NCBI RefSeq assembly: GCF_015554145.1
Contig: NZ_JADNHZ010000004.1
Location: forward strand, 60,519 to 124,518
Length of the DNA: 64,000 nucleotides
Source of the DNA: Collinsella aerofaciens
GTDB taxonomy: Bacteria; Actinomycetota; Coriobacteriia; Coriobacteriales; Coriobacteriaceae
Direction: 5' to 3'
A model generated the notes under the pieces. That model worked only from the letters and a program-made list of their open reading frames with translations. It had not been told where the DNA came from and made no database searches. Made by a program: the position numbers and the translations under genes. Shown here in pieces: positions 33,460 to 43,963 of this stretch; the stretch's first letter is position 1; each line of letters starts with the position of its first letter.

Positions 33460-34136
33460 CACTCAAAATCTTCTTGACCCAGATCGACATACAAACTGCG
33501 CTTGCGAATGTAGCCGAGCACAGACTCGCTCGTAAGATAGCGCACGCTCATGCCGCGGGCAACTCGCTTACGAATGTTCGTCGAGCTGATCGCCAGCGCC
33601 GGAATCTGAATATAGCGAACATCGAACGGCAGCCCCGACTCTTTGATTCGGGCACGCGCCGTATCGATATCAAAACCCGGTCGCGTCGCCGCAATAAAGG
33701 TAGCAAGCTCAGCGATTCGCTCGGCATCATGCCAGGTCACAATATCGATAATCGCGTCGGCGCCCGTAATAAAGTAGAGCTTTACCTGCGGCGGGTAAAA
33801 GTCGCGAAGGGCATGAAGCGTATCGGCAGTATAGGTCACGCCCGGACGGTCGATCTCGAAACGGCTCGCCAAAAAAGCCGGATTCGCGGCGGTGGCGAGA
33901 ACCGTCATGGCATAACGGTCCTCAGCAGGCGTCACCGGTTTGTCGAGTTTAAAGGCAGGAGAGCCGGCCGGCATAAAGAGCACAGCGTCCAAGTCGAGCG
34001 ACTCGCGCGCCTGCTCGGCAGTCACCAAGTGCCCGTAATGAATCGGGTCGAAGGTGCCGCCCATAATGCCAAGCCGAAACTCTTTGCCCTCTTTTATGGG
34101 CAGCTCGGGCAAACCGATTCCACCGCGCAGCGACAT
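33459..34136 (-). CDS. nadD: Nicotinate-nucleotide adenylyltransferase
   Basis: NadD joins nicotinate mononucleotide and ATP to deamido-NAD. The nucleotidyltransferase motif GIMGGTFDPIHYGHLVTAEQA and the C-terminal ALAISSTNIRKRVARGMSVRYLTSESVLGYI are both complete. Length is 225. About 20 N-terminal residues precede the first strand, and ATG 34136 has GGAGGG 10 nt upstream. It lies 3 bp after obgE. Confidence 0.95.
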   Translation of the reverse strand: MSLRGGIGLPELPIKEGKEFRLGIMGGTFDPIHYGHLVTAEQARESLDLDAVLFMPAGSPAFKLDKPVTPAEDRYAMTVLATAANPAFLASRFEIDRPGVTYTADTLHALRDFYPPQVKLYFITGADAIIDIVTWHDAERIAELATFIAATRPGFDIDTARARIKESGLPFDVRYIQIPALAISSTNIRKRVARGMSVRYLTSESVLGYIRKRSLYVDLGQEDFE

Positions 34137-34139
34137 GGC

Positions 34140-35615
<1,476 letters not shown>

Positions 35616-35619
35616 CTAC

Positions 35620-35663
35620 AAAAAAGAGGGAGACCCTTGAATCCTAAAACTCAAGTGCCTCCC
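35620..35663 (-). terminator. Terminator between rpmA and obgE
   Basis: GGGAGACCCTTGA (35628-35640) pairs imperfectly with TCAAGTGCCTCCC (35651-35663). On the minus strand CTCTTTTTTG follows. It would reduce transcription of obgE relative to the ribosomal protein genes. Confidence 0.78.
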
Positions 35664-35688
35664 ACATATGTGCTCTATGAAGGGTGAA

Positions 35689-35946
35689 TTACGCGTTCGC
35701 GAGCGGGCGTACGCTGACCCTGTGCTTGATACCCTTGTGGAACTCAACGGTACCGTCGACCAGCGCGAACAGCGTGTCGTCCTTGCCACGGCCAACGTTC
35801 TCACCCGGGTGGATGTGAGTGCCGTGCTGACGGACGAGAATCGTGCCCGTGGTTACCGTCTGGCCGGCATAGCGCTTCGTGCCAAGGCGCTGACCGCGGG
35901 AGTCACGGCCATTACGGGAGGAACCGAGTCCTTTTTTGTGTGCCAT
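35689..35946 (-). CDS. rpmA: 50S ribosomal protein L27
   Basis: L27 reaches the peptidyl transferase centre with its N-terminus. The 85-residue sequence starts [31 protein letters not shown], directly at the mature N-terminus. It has no extension of the kind that the protease Prp removes in Firmicutes, and no prp gene lies next to it. It is 33 bp downstream of rplU. Confidence 0.97.
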   Translation of the reverse strand: MAHKKGLGSSRNGRDSRGQRLGTKRYAGQTVTTGTILVRQHGTHIHPGENVGRGKDDTLFALVDGTVEFHKGIKHRVSVRPLANA

Positions 35947-35979
35947 TGTGTATACCTACTCTTTCGTTACGAGTGTAAT

Positions 35980-36354
35980 CTACTCGGCGACGGGAGCCTC
36001 GGCAACAGCCTCGGCCTCTGCCTTGACAGCCTTCTTGGCGCGGGACGTAGCCTGGACCTTCACGATCTTCAGCTTGGTGAGCTGCTGACGGTGACCCTTC
36101 AGACGACGATAGCGCTTACGCTTGTGGAACTTGAAGACCAGCTGCTTCTCGCCCTTGAACTGCTCAACGATCTGAGCGGTAACCTTGGCCTTGGCCAGCT
36201 TGTCGGGATCGGTGACGATCTTCTTACCATCGTTGAGGAAGATAACCGGCAGGGTGACCTTGTCGCCCTCATTGCCCTCGATCTTCTCGACGGTGATGAC
36301 ATCGTCGGTGGCGACCTTGTACTGCTTGCCGCCCGTGTTAACGATTGCGTACAT
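35980..36354 (-). CDS. rplU: 50S ribosomal protein L21
   Basis: The core sequence MYAIVNTGGKQYKVATDDVITVEKIEG and FKFHKRKRYRRLKGHRQQLTKLKI is typical of L21. A 20-residue Ala/Glu/Lys tail makes it 124 residues. The start is ATG 36354, with AAGG about 10 nt upstream. A strong promoter lies 43-71 bp before the start, inside the end of the upstream gene. Confidence 0.97.
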   Translation of the reverse strand: MYAIVNTGGKQYKVATDDVITVEKIEGNEGDKVTLPVIFLNDGKKIVTDPDKLAKAKVTAQIVEQFKGEKQLVFKFHKRKRYRRLKGHRQQLTKLKIVKVQATSRAKKAVKAEAEAVAEAPVAE

Positions 36355-36396
36355 GTTTACTTGCCCTTCATGCATCAGTTAGTGCAACAGCCGAAT

Positions 36397-36425
36397 ATAG
36401 TAGCAGGCGAAAATACCCCCGTCAA
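36397..36425 (-). promoter_or_regulatory. Promoter of rplU-rpmA
   Basis: On the minus strand TTGACG (36425-36420) and TACTAT (36402-36397) are separated by 17 bp. The -35 box overlaps the stop codon of the upstream DUF2344 gene. The leader would be about 36 nt. Confidence 0.75.
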
Positions 36426-37234
36426 CGAGTATGTGGAGCAAATCCACAAGTTCGTACAGGTATGGGGCTGACGAGTCGGCCCTCGTCGTCCTCGCATGCT
36501 TGATTCTGACGCTCGACATCGTAGGAGCAGATGGTCACGAGGTCTTGCATACCGGTGGAAACAATAGGTGCATCCACGCCCGGGGTCAAGCCCTGCAACA
36601 AAACATCAGCTGCAGAAAGCAAAATTTCCGGACGCATGGAGCCCTCGTTATCGGCATGGGTGTCGAGCATGAGCACCAAATGGTCCGGGCGCTCCCCCGC
36701 CGTGAGCTCATAGCCCACGAGCGTGTGATCCAAATCCAAGCGCTTGCTCTTTTTGCCGCGCGCGTAGTCGATGCCATGGTCCGCGCGCAGCGTGTCGATC
36801 GCACGACGCACCTCATCGGCGCTTACGGGCGCCTCGGGATCCAAGTGCAGGTCGATGCGATACGACAAGCGCGTGAGCTGCGCCGTCAACGCCGGCGTGC
36901 GCACGTCGATGTACGCTGCCTCGATAGGTGCCAGATCGGCCGGAGACGCCACAGACAGGCGCTCAAACGCCTCGTCGAGCGCCACGAACTCGGTCATAAA
37001 CAGGTCATACCACTCGCAGGTCGACGACGTACCAACCGGCAGCGCCGAAGAGAAGCCCACGCGCATGTGCGGAGAGAAGCCCTGCGTGACGGCATAGGGA
37101 AGTCCCGCACGGCGCACGATGCGCTCAATGGTATGGATCACTTCGAGATGGCCCAGGTACTTAAGGCGATCGCGCTTGCCATAGCGAACACGAAGTCTAA
37201 AGAGCGTGGGGTTGTCGGTCAGGCGCTCACTCAT
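36422..37234 (-). CDS. DUF2344 protein linked to radical SAM partner (TIGR03936-type)
   Basis: Uncharacterised family almost always encoded next to, or fused to, the B12-binding radical SAM protein upstream. The N-terminus FRLRVRYGKRDRLKYLGHLEVIHTIERIVRRAGLPYAVTQGFSPHMRVGFSSALPVGTSS (12-71) is its signature. The function is unknown; a role in RNA or ribosome modification is often guessed from its place beside ribosomal genes. ATG 37234 overlaps the partner stop (ATGA), so the two are translationally coupled. The product is 270 residues. Confidence 0.88.
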   Translation of the reverse strand: MSERLTDNPTLFRLRVRYGKRDRLKYLGHLEVIHTIERIVRRAGLPYAVTQGFSPHMRVGFSSALPVGTSSTCEWYDLFMTEFVALDEAFERLSVASPADLAPIEAAYIDVRTPALTAQLTRLSYRIDLHLDPEAPVSADEVRRAIDTLRADHGIDYARGKKSKRLDLDHTLVGYELTAGERPDHLVLMLDTHADNEGSMRPEILLSAADVLLQGLTPGVDAPIVSTGMQDLVTICSYDVERQNQACEDDEGRLVSPIPVRTCGFAPHTR

Positions 37235-39108
37235 GCGCGATCACCCATCAATACATTCTTGGCGTGGAGCGTGGGGCAGATTCCGCAGCCGGTGCACGAC
37301 GTGCGGGTGCAGTCGGGAGTCGTAACGCCCTCGAGCGAGCGACGGTACTCGCGTTCGAGGAAGCCACGCGTGCAGCCGGGGCTCACGTGCTCCCACGGCA
37401 GGCGCCAGTCCAACTCGTAGGGCAGGTGCACGAGCTCATTGAGGTCGATGCCGTTTTTGGCAGCAGCCTCCTTCCAGTTATCGAGCGAGAAATGCTCTAC
37501 CCAGGCGTCAAAGCGAGAGCCCGCGCGCCAAGCATCGATGATGACGGGCGTCATGTCACGACCGGCGCGGGACAGAGCGGCCTCGATGAGCGAGGTCTCG
37601 GCATCGTGGTAATGCACGCGGACGGCACGGTTGCGAACGCTCGTGATAAGCAGCTTCTGGCGACGCTTGACGTCGTCGTAGTCGAGCTGCGGGCACCACT
37701 GGAACGGCGTGGCAGCCTTGGGGATAAAGACCGAAACCGAGATGGACACCGAGATCGAGCCGCGACGAGCCTTGGGCACCACGGAACGACCGAGCTCCAG
37801 CACGTGATCGGCCAGATTGGCGATGGCCACGATGTCCTCGTCGCGCTCGCCGGGAAGGCCCATCATAAAGTAGAGCTTCATGCGGTTCCAGCCGGCCTCG
37901 AAGGCCGCCTTGGCCGCACGGTCCAGGTCCTCCTCGGTCACGTTCTTGTTAATGATGTCGCGCATGCGCTGGCTGCCGGCCTCGGGTGCGAAAGTCAGGC
38001 CGCCCTTCTTTTCGCCGGCGACCGACTCGGCCATATCCACGCCAAATGAATCCAGGCGCTGCGACGGAATAGACACGCGAATACCCGTATCCTCCAGGCG
38101 ACGGTTGAGCCTGCCGAGCACGTCACGAATGCAGGAGTGGTCGGTCGTGGAGAGCGAGGTCAGCGACACCTCGTCATAGCCGGTCTTTTCCAGACCCTGA
38201 ATCACCGACGAGACGATCTGGTCGGCCGAGCGCTCGCGCACCGGGCGATAGGTCATGCCGGCCTGGCAAAAACGACAGCCGCGGGCGCAGCCGCGCAGGA
38301 TCTCGATAGACAGGCGGTCGTGGACCAGCTGCGCATAGGGCACGCACGACTGCGACAGCGGATTCGTGGCACCGAAATCCTCGACGACGCGCTTGTAGAC
38401 CACGGTCGGCGCATCCTTGCCCTCACGCGGCACGGTGTAGCCATGCGGCGAGCAGGGCTCGTCGTGACGAACCTCATAGAGCGACGGCACGTAGTTGCCG
38501 GCAATGGATGCAAGCTGCTCGACAATCTGCGCGCGCGGGACCCCTTCGTCACGCAGGCGGCGATGCAGCTGGCAGGTCTCGAGCAGCGATTCCTCGCCCT
38601 CACCGATGAGGATGGCATCGAAGAAGGCCGCGTACGGCTCGGGGTTGTACACCGAGGGGCCGCCGGCGATGATGATGGGGTCGTCTTCACCTCGGTCGGC
38701 CGCTAACAGCGGAATGCCAGCGAGGTCGAGTGCCTCGAGGAAGTTCGTCACCGCCATCTCGTGCGGCACATGCAGGCCGACGATATCAAACGAAGCGACC
38801 GGCGCTGCACCCTCGAGCGAGAGCAGCGGAATGCCCGCCTCGCGCATGGCGTCACCCATATCAGGCCACGGCACATAGCCACGCTCGCAGGAGATGCCCT
38901 CGGCCTGGTTAAGAATGTTGTAGAGGATGGCGATGCCCTGGTTGGGCAGACCAACCTCGTACACATCCGGATAGATCAGGCAGCAACGGTAGTCGGCATC
39001 GGCCTTGGAAAGCGTGCCCCACTCGTGATCGATATAGCGGCTCGGCTTCTCGACCTTGGCGAGCAACGGCTCAATTAAATGAAAACAATCTTGGTACGGA
39101 ACGCGCAA
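37231..39108 (-). CDS. B12-binding-domain radical SAM protein (TIGR03960-type)
   Basis: This 625-residue protein belongs to a family of unknown reaction. The N-terminal B12-binding-like region spans about 30-200 (DEVGLPNQGIAILYNILNQ, VASFDIVGLHV). The radical SAM cluster is in LRGCARGCRFCQAGMTYRPVRERS with a CxxxCxxC spacing. The C-terminus has a further cysteine group (CTGCGICPT) that could hold a second iron-sulfur centre. The start is TTG 39108, with AGGGG 7 nt upstream. It overlaps the DUF2344 gene. In many genomes ribonuclease G follows this pair before rplU; it is missing here. Confidence 0.9.
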   Translation of the reverse strand: MRVPYQDCFHLIEPLLAKVEKPSRYIDHEWGTLSKADADYRCCLIYPDVYEVGLPNQGIAILYNILNQAEGISCERGYVPWPDMGDAMREAGIPLLSLEGAAPVASFDIVGLHVPHEMAVTNFLEALDLAGIPLLAADRGEDDPIIIAGGPSVYNPEPYAAFFDAILIGEGEESLLETCQLHRRLRDEGVPRAQIVEQLASIAGNYVPSLYEVRHDEPCSPHGYTVPREGKDAPTVVYKRVVEDFGATNPLSQSCVPYAQLVHDRLSIEILRGCARGCRFCQAGMTYRPVRERSADQIVSSVIQGLEKTGYDEVSLTSLSTTDHSCIRDVLGRLNRRLEDTGIRVSIPSQRLDSFGVDMAESVAGEKKGGLTFAPEAGSQRMRDIINKNVTEEDLDRAAKAAFEAGWNRMKLYFMMGLPGERDEDIVAIANLADHVLELGRSVVPKARRGSISVSISVSVFIPKAATPFQWCPQLDYDDVKRRQKLLITSVRNRAVRVHYHDAETSLIEAALSRAGRDMTPVIIDAWRAGSRFDAWVEHFSLDNWKEAAAKNGIDLNELVHLPYELDWRLPWEHVSPGCTRGFLEREYRRSLEGVTTPDCTRTSCTGCGICPTLHAKNVLMGDRA

Positions 39109-39118
39109 CGGAAAACCC

Positions 39119-40048
39119 CTAAGCAGCGAGATCTGATGCGTCTTGGTAGGACGCCATAGGACGGGTAGCGCCCGCGACCGTGGTCACCAGATCGCGAACG
39201 CGGGAGAACGTGGCAGTAACCACCTCGTTGGCACGACTGTAGTCGACATCGCGCTCGTAGAGCGAAACGAGCGCACGGCCCATGCCATAGGTGCCCGCAG
39301 CAGCAGTGAGCGCCTTAACGGCAAACCCAATATGCGGCGTCTGCTTGACGAGCGCGCGGGTGACCGCGCGGATCACAAGACCGCCGGCAAGCACGCCAGC
39401 GACCTCGTAGCCGCGCTCAGGCTTAATGCCGCGTCCAAAGACGGCAGCGAGCTCAAAGAGCATGCCCACCTGCGCCAGCGCCATAACGGGATAATCGGCG
39501 CCCGGCAAAAACACCAGCGCACCGGTCGCCATATTGGTGAGCGCGCACGAGGTGATGATACGATTGGCCGCCGCGATGCGCATGAAGGCAAAGTTCGCCG
39601 CAAAAGCCGTTTCCTTTTCGGTGCGATCGAGAATCCAGCGGGCAAGCGTCTCGAGCAGATACGTCTTATCGGTTGCCGCCACCACGCCGAGCATGGGCGT
39701 GGACTCCTCGATAAACGGCACCTCCACAGCGGACTCGGCAAGCACGCACACGGGCGCGCCGGCGATCACGAGCTCCTGCACGGCACTCTCCAGGCGGTCG
39801 GAACCACACGAGAGCACCAGTACCACATCGGTATCGGTCTTTGGAGCAATTCGCTCCTCCCCCAGACGCTCGACGCGCACAATGCCCGAGGTCGTCTGCG
39901 GCACAAAGGCGTCACGCACCGTCTCAGCAAGAAAGCGCGAGGCGGACGAATCCAGATAGACCGAGACGCGCACCGGCGCATCGGAATCCTTCTTAACGGA
40001 CGCGCCCATCTTAAAAGCGCGGGTCAGCTTATCTACGGGAATTTTCAT
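39119..40048 (-). CDS. DUF697-like membrane-associated protein with degenerate GTPase-like N-domain
   Basis: No firm family call can be made. Residues about 150-290 resemble the DUF697 module found behind Era-like GTPases: ANRIITSCALTNMATGALVFLPGADYPVMALAQVGMLFELAAVFGRG (159-205), then an Ala-rich hydrophobic stretch and TYGMGRALVSLYE. Residues about 25-140 look like an alternating beta/alpha fold (VRVSVYLDSS, DVVLVLSCGS, APVCVLAES), but no P-loop or NKxD motif is visible, so GTP binding is unlikely. ATG 40048 has GGAGGGG upstream. It lies 18 bp after rodA and 10 bp before the radical SAM gene, in line with both. Confidence 0.6.
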   Translation of the reverse strand: MKIPVDKLTRAFKMGASVKKDSDAPVRVSVYLDSSASRFLAETVRDAFVPQTTSGIVRVERLGEERIAPKTDTDVVLVLSCGSDRLESAVQELVIAGAPVCVLAESAVEVPFIEESTPMLGVVAATDKTYLLETLARWILDRTEKETAFAANFAFMRIAAANRIITSCALTNMATGALVFLPGADYPVMALAQVGMLFELAAVFGRGIKPERGYEVAGVLAGGLVIRAVTRALVKQTPHIGFAVKALTAAAGTYGMGRALVSLYERDVDYSRANEVVTATFSRVRDLVTTVAGATRPMASYQDASDLAA

Positions 40049-40066
40049 AGCAAACCCCTCCAGCGG

Positions 40067-41293
40067 TTACGCGGCGCCAGAACGATGCCGCCATATGGAT
40101 TGTACGATACCCACCGTCAGCAGCTGAATCATCATCGAAGACGAACCGAAGCTAATAAACGGTAGCGGAATACCGGTAATCGGCATCATGCCGATGCACA
40201 TGCCGATGTTTTCGAAGGTCTGGAACGCCCACATGCCAACGATGCCCACACACGAAAGACGCAAGAACAGCGACTCACACTTAAAGGCGACGCGAATCGT
40301 CGAAAAGATCAGCAGCACGTAGAGGCACAGGAGCAAAAAGGAACCGCAAAAGCCAAAGGTCTCGGACAGGAAGGCGAAGACGAAGTCGGTGTGGAACTCA
40401 GGCAGAAAGCCGCCGGCCGACTGCGTCGCATGGCCCAAGCCCTTACCAAAGAAGCCGCCCGAGCCAACGGCGATAAGCGACTGCTGCAGGTTGTAGGCAT
40501 CGTCCGAATCGGCATTATCGGGGTCGATAAAGACCGTCAGACGGTTCATCTGATACTGCTTGATGAGCACATCGTGGCCGAGCAACGAATCAAAGACCGA
40601 ATCGAGCGCCAGGACGAGGGCCACCAGGCCCACGAGCAGGGCTAGGGTCGACAGCACCCATTCGCGACGTGCACCGCTCATGCAGATGACGATGGCGCCC
40701 GAGACCAGCACGACCAGGCCCGAGCCCAGGTCGCCCATGGCGACGACGGCCAAAAACGGGATGGACAGCATGCCGCAGAGCTTGACGTAGTCGCGAACGG
40801 TATCGATGCGGCCGTTATACTGCGAGCCAAGCGTGGCGATAAAGAAGATGGTGATGAGCTTGGCAAGCTCAACCGGCTGGAATGTCAAGCCGATACCGGG
40901 AATCTTGATCCAGCCCGTCATGCCCAGACCGCCCGTATAGGACAGACCCGGAATCTTGGGCGAGAAGATCACGATCAGGTCGATGACGAGCAACGCCGTC
41001 GAGAAATTGGAAATACCGCGCAGGTCGGTACGCCAGACCAGCACCGCCAGCATCGCCCCGATACCAATTCCCAGCAGATGGCGTGAGAACGAAGCATCGG
41101 CCTTAAACTGGGAAGCCGACCAGATAATGATGGCACCGTAGGCGACGAGCGCCACTGTAGCCAAAAGCACACCTATATGCACCTTTTGGCGAAACGTGCC
41201 GCGCGAGGCCGAAAGTTGCTTGTTGACACGGTCCAGGCTGCTGCGAGAGCCGGTCTTGGTTGAACGGAACAGATCCGCCGGAGAAAAATCCAT
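40067..41293 (-). CDS. rodA: Peptidoglycan glycosyltransferase RodA (SEDS family)
   Basis: RodA polymerises glycan strands from lipid II for side-wall growth together with PBP2. The 408 residues hold about ten membrane segments after a 35-residue cytosolic N-terminus. Conserved SEDS blocks include LTFQPVELAKLITI, the loop near HDVLIKQYQMNRLTVFIDPDNADSDDAYNLQQSLIAVGSGGFFGKGLG (about 235-282), FHTDFVFAFLSETFGF, and PLPFISFGSSSM. GGAGG precedes ATG 41293. It is directly downstream of mrdA, its usual partner. Confidence 0.96.
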   Translation of the reverse strand: MDFSPADLFRSTKTGSRSSLDRVNKQLSASRGTFRQKVHIGVLLATVALVAYGAIIIWSASQFKADASFSRHLLGIGIGAMLAVLVWRTDLRGISNFSTALLVIDLIVIFSPKIPGLSYTGGLGMTGWIKIPGIGLTFQPVELAKLITIFFIATLGSQYNGRIDTVRDYVKLCGMLSIPFLAVVAMGDLGSGLVVLVSGAIVICMSGARREWVLSTLALLVGLVALVLALDSVFDSLLGHDVLIKQYQMNRLTVFIDPDNADSDDAYNLQQSLIAVGSGGFFGKGLGHATQSAGGFLPEFHTDFVFAFLSETFGFCGSFLLLCLYVLLIFSTIRVAFKCESLFLRLSCVGIVGMWAFQTFENIGMCIGMMPITGIPLPFISFGSSSMMIQLLTVGIVQSIWRHRSGAA

Positions 41294-41302
41294 CGCAACC
41301 TC

Positions 41303-43372
41303 CTATCGAACCGAAGAATCGCCCGAGGCCGAAGAGGTATCGGGCTCGTCATAAATCACGCCGAGCACATCGCGCGCGACATGCATCGCGGTATCTGAGC
41401 CACCGCCGCCCTGCTCCAGGACAGTAGCGATGACATACTTGGGATCATCGGCCGGCGCATAGGCGCAAAACCACGCGTATTCGTCCTCGCCGCTTTTCTC
41501 GCCCGTGCCCGACTTGCCGTATACCTGCGGCGTCAGGGTGCCAAAGTGAGCCGCCAAGGACGTCGATGCCGTGTAAATCACGTCGTGCATGCCGTTGCGA
41601 ACAAGAGCCAAATCCGAATCGCTGTTGATCTTGGCCTCCAGGCGCTTCTTCTTGCCCTTGCCGTTGTACTTATAGGCATCGCCGTCGCCATCGCGCGACA
41701 CGGCAGACAAAAACACGTGAGGCACGTACTGCTTACCGCCGTTGGCAAGGCCCATGTAGGCGCATGCCATCTGCAGAGGCGTCACCAAAATGTCGCCCTG
41801 GCCGATGGCGATGTTGGTCATATCGCCGGCATTCCACTTGCGGTCTTCGGCAGAGGCGTCGGTAAAGTACGACTCCTTCCACTCGGCATCGGGAATACGG
41901 CCCGCGCCCTCACTCGGCAGATCGATACCGCAGGTCTTGCCTAGGCCCCAGCGACGAAAGACCTCCTGCAGCCCCTCGGAATGTTGCTCGTCATAAAAGA
42001 ACGCCTTGCCCATGTCGTAGAAGACGGGGTCGCACGAGTTGGCGATACCCGACTGCAGCGTCATGGTGCCGTGGCCAGACGTCAACCAGCAGCGCTTGCC
42101 CCAAGCCTTGCCCAAGCCCGTCCAATAGCCCGTGCAGTTGGTTGTCTGTGTTGAAGTGTAGGTTCCAAACTCAAGACCGGCCAGTGCCGAAAGCGGCTTG
42201 ATGGTCGAGGCCGACATGTACTGTCCGCTAATGGCGCGGTTGAGCAGCGGGTGCGAACCCTTGTCATCATTGAGCTCGGTCCACACGTCATTTGAGACGC
42301 CGCCGATAAAGACGGACGGATCGAACTTGGGCTCGCTCGCCATGCCCAGGATCTCGCCATTGTTGGGATCGAGACACACCACAGCGCCGTTGCCGGCATT
42401 GCTGTAGCCAGTGGTCTTGGCAAGCTCGATGGCGCTCGCCAGCGCCGTCTCACAGGCCTGTTGGATCTTAAGGTCAAGCGTGAGCTTAATGTCGGAGCCG
42501 GCCTTGGCGGGCACGGCGCCGGCCTGACCGGTCACATTGCCCGAGGCATCGACCTTGACGGTCTGCTCGCCACGAATACCCTGCAGCAGGTTTTCGTAGT
42601 AGCTCTCAACACCCGCCTGGCCCACGATATCGCCCGACTGGTACGTAATCCGGCCAGCAGAAGCATCATCATCACCAGAGGTTTTCTTATTCTGGGCCTC
42701 GAGCTGCTCGGAGGTAATGGTGCCGGTATAGCCCAAGATATGGCATGCCGTCTCGCCATATGGATACTGGCGCTCGGTACGCTCGGCAATCTTGACGCCC
42801 GGGAACTCGCCGGCGTGCTCCTGAATATAGGCAACCGTGGAGCGACGGACGTCCGTCGCGATGGTATGCAGGCTCTGAGCGCCCTCGGAATTGTCCTGAA
42901 TATTGCGCAGCACCGCCACGTAGGGCATACCGAGCACGTTGGCAAGATGGCGAACCAGAACCTCATCCTCGGCAAGGTCGCGGTAGGCCACGACAGCAAG
43001 TGAGGGACGGTTCTGGACAAGCGCCACGCCATTGCGGTCGAGGATGCGGCCGCGCACAGCGGGTGTGGTAACGGTGCGCGTCTGATTGCTATTAGCCTGC
43101 TTCTCGTAATAGTCCGACGAGACCATCTGCATGCCCCACAGCTTGACGGCAAGCGCCGCGAACATCGCGCCCACACCCGTGGTGAGGATGGAAAAGCGGC
43201 CCTTAAAGGCGGTCGCCGCGGTATTGCCCTCGCCCTCGGTGGCGCGCGGGGCCGTTCCATGCTGCGTATCGTAGGTAAAACGGGAATCGCCGCGACGCAT
43301 GATGACCAGCGCGACCACGATAGCCACAACCAGCACGATACCGGCGATAATAACCGTCATCTGGGAAGACAT
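41303..43372 (-). CDS. mrdA: Penicillin-binding protein 2 (class B transpeptidase)
   Basis: Transpeptidase partner of RodA in the elongasome. The 689-residue protein has a PBP dimerisation domain (RGRILDRNGVALVQNRPSLAVVAY) and a transpeptidase domain with SxxK in SASTIKPL, the SxN-equivalent ANSCDPVFYDMGK, and the KTG-equivalent GKSGTGEKSG. A typical PBP2 has one N-terminal membrane helix. This one has two, at about 5-25 (VIIAGIVLVVAIVVALVIM) and about 60-80 (FSILTTGVGAMFAALAVKLWG), joined by a 35-residue loop. GGGGAGG lies 7 nt before ATG 43372. Confidence 0.95.
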   Translation of the reverse strand: MSSQMTVIIAGIVLVVAIVVALVIMRRGDSRFTYDTQHGTAPRATEGEGNTAATAFKGRFSILTTGVGAMFAALAVKLWGMQMVSSDYYEKQANSNQTRTVTTPAVRGRILDRNGVALVQNRPSLAVVAYRDLAEDEVLVRHLANVLGMPYVAVLRNIQDNSEGAQSLHTIATDVRRSTVAYIQEHAGEFPGVKIAERTERQYPYGETACHILGYTGTITSEQLEAQNKKTSGDDDASAGRITYQSGDIVGQAGVESYYENLLQGIRGEQTVKVDASGNVTGQAGAVPAKAGSDIKLTLDLKIQQACETALASAIELAKTTGYSNAGNGAVVCLDPNNGEILGMASEPKFDPSVFIGGVSNDVWTELNDDKGSHPLLNRAISGQYMSASTIKPLSALAGLEFGTYTSTQTTNCTGYWTGLGKAWGKRCWLTSGHGTMTLQSGIANSCDPVFYDMGKAFFYDEQHSEGLQEVFRRWGLGKTCGIDLPSEGAGRIPDAEWKESYFTDASAEDRKWNAGDMTNIAIGQGDILVTPLQMACAYMGLANGGKQYVPHVFLSAVSRDGDGDAYKYNGKGKKKRLEAKINSDSDLALVRNGMHDVIYTASTSLAAHFGTLTPQVYGKSGTGEKSGEDEYAWFCAYAPADDPKYVIATVLEQGGGGSDTAMHVARDVLGVIYDEPDTSSASGDSSVR

Positions 43373-43385
43373 CTACGGGCCTCCC

Positions 43386-43958
43386 CTATTTGAGCTTACG
43401 GGTCTTGGGCTTAAAGCGCATGCCCGTCTGGCGTCCGCCACGTGCGGAGAATCCATAACCGGACTGCGGCACGACGCCGGACATCAAAAACGGAATGGCA
43501 ACCAGACCCGTCAGGATCGAAGACGGCAGCGCATGGCCGAAGATCGCGACGGCAAAGCTCGTCTCCAAACCCATAAACAGCAAGATGATGCTGTAGATCA
43601 CATTTATGACGAGCGCGAAGGCGCCCACCGTGATGCCGCGCGCACTCGGGGTACCGCCCGTCTGACCGGCAGCGCTGTGCACCAGGGTAAAAGAACCCAA
43701 GGTCAGCAGGAGCGACATAACGCCCACCGGCACGGCAGCGGAAAGGTCATAGAACAAGCCACTGCAAAAACCGCACACGACGGCACGGTTCGGGTCGCCC
43801 GAGAACACGCTTAGGCACACCAGGATAATCATAAAGTTGACGCGACCGCCCGCAATAGAGATCTGCGGTGCCAGGCCTGCCTGCAGCAGCACGCACACGA
43901 TGGCGGCGATAACAAACGTGCGGGAGCTCATCCCCTGCTCGTGTAGATCCATGGACAT
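43386..43958 (-). CDS. mreD: Rod shape-determining protein MreD
   Basis: MreD is an integral membrane partner of MreC. The 190 residues form about five hydrophobic helices (first at about 13-32) with a basic C-terminal tail. MreD proteins diverge strongly, so the call leans on its place between mreC and mrdA. The end of mreC is 5 bp upstream. ATG 43958 and ATG 43952 are both possible; AGGGGG fits 43952 slightly better. Confidence 0.88.
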   Translation of the reverse strand: MSMDLHEQGMSSRTFVIAAIVCVLLQAGLAPQISIAGGRVNFMIILVCLSVFSGDPNRAVVCGFCSGLFYDLSAAVPVGVMSLLLTLGSFTLVHSAAGQTGGTPSARGITVGAFALVINVIYSIILLFMGLETSFAVAIFGHALPSSILTGLVAIPFLMSGVVPQSGYGFSARGGRQTGMRFKPKTRKLK

Positions 43959-43963
43959 GCCCC

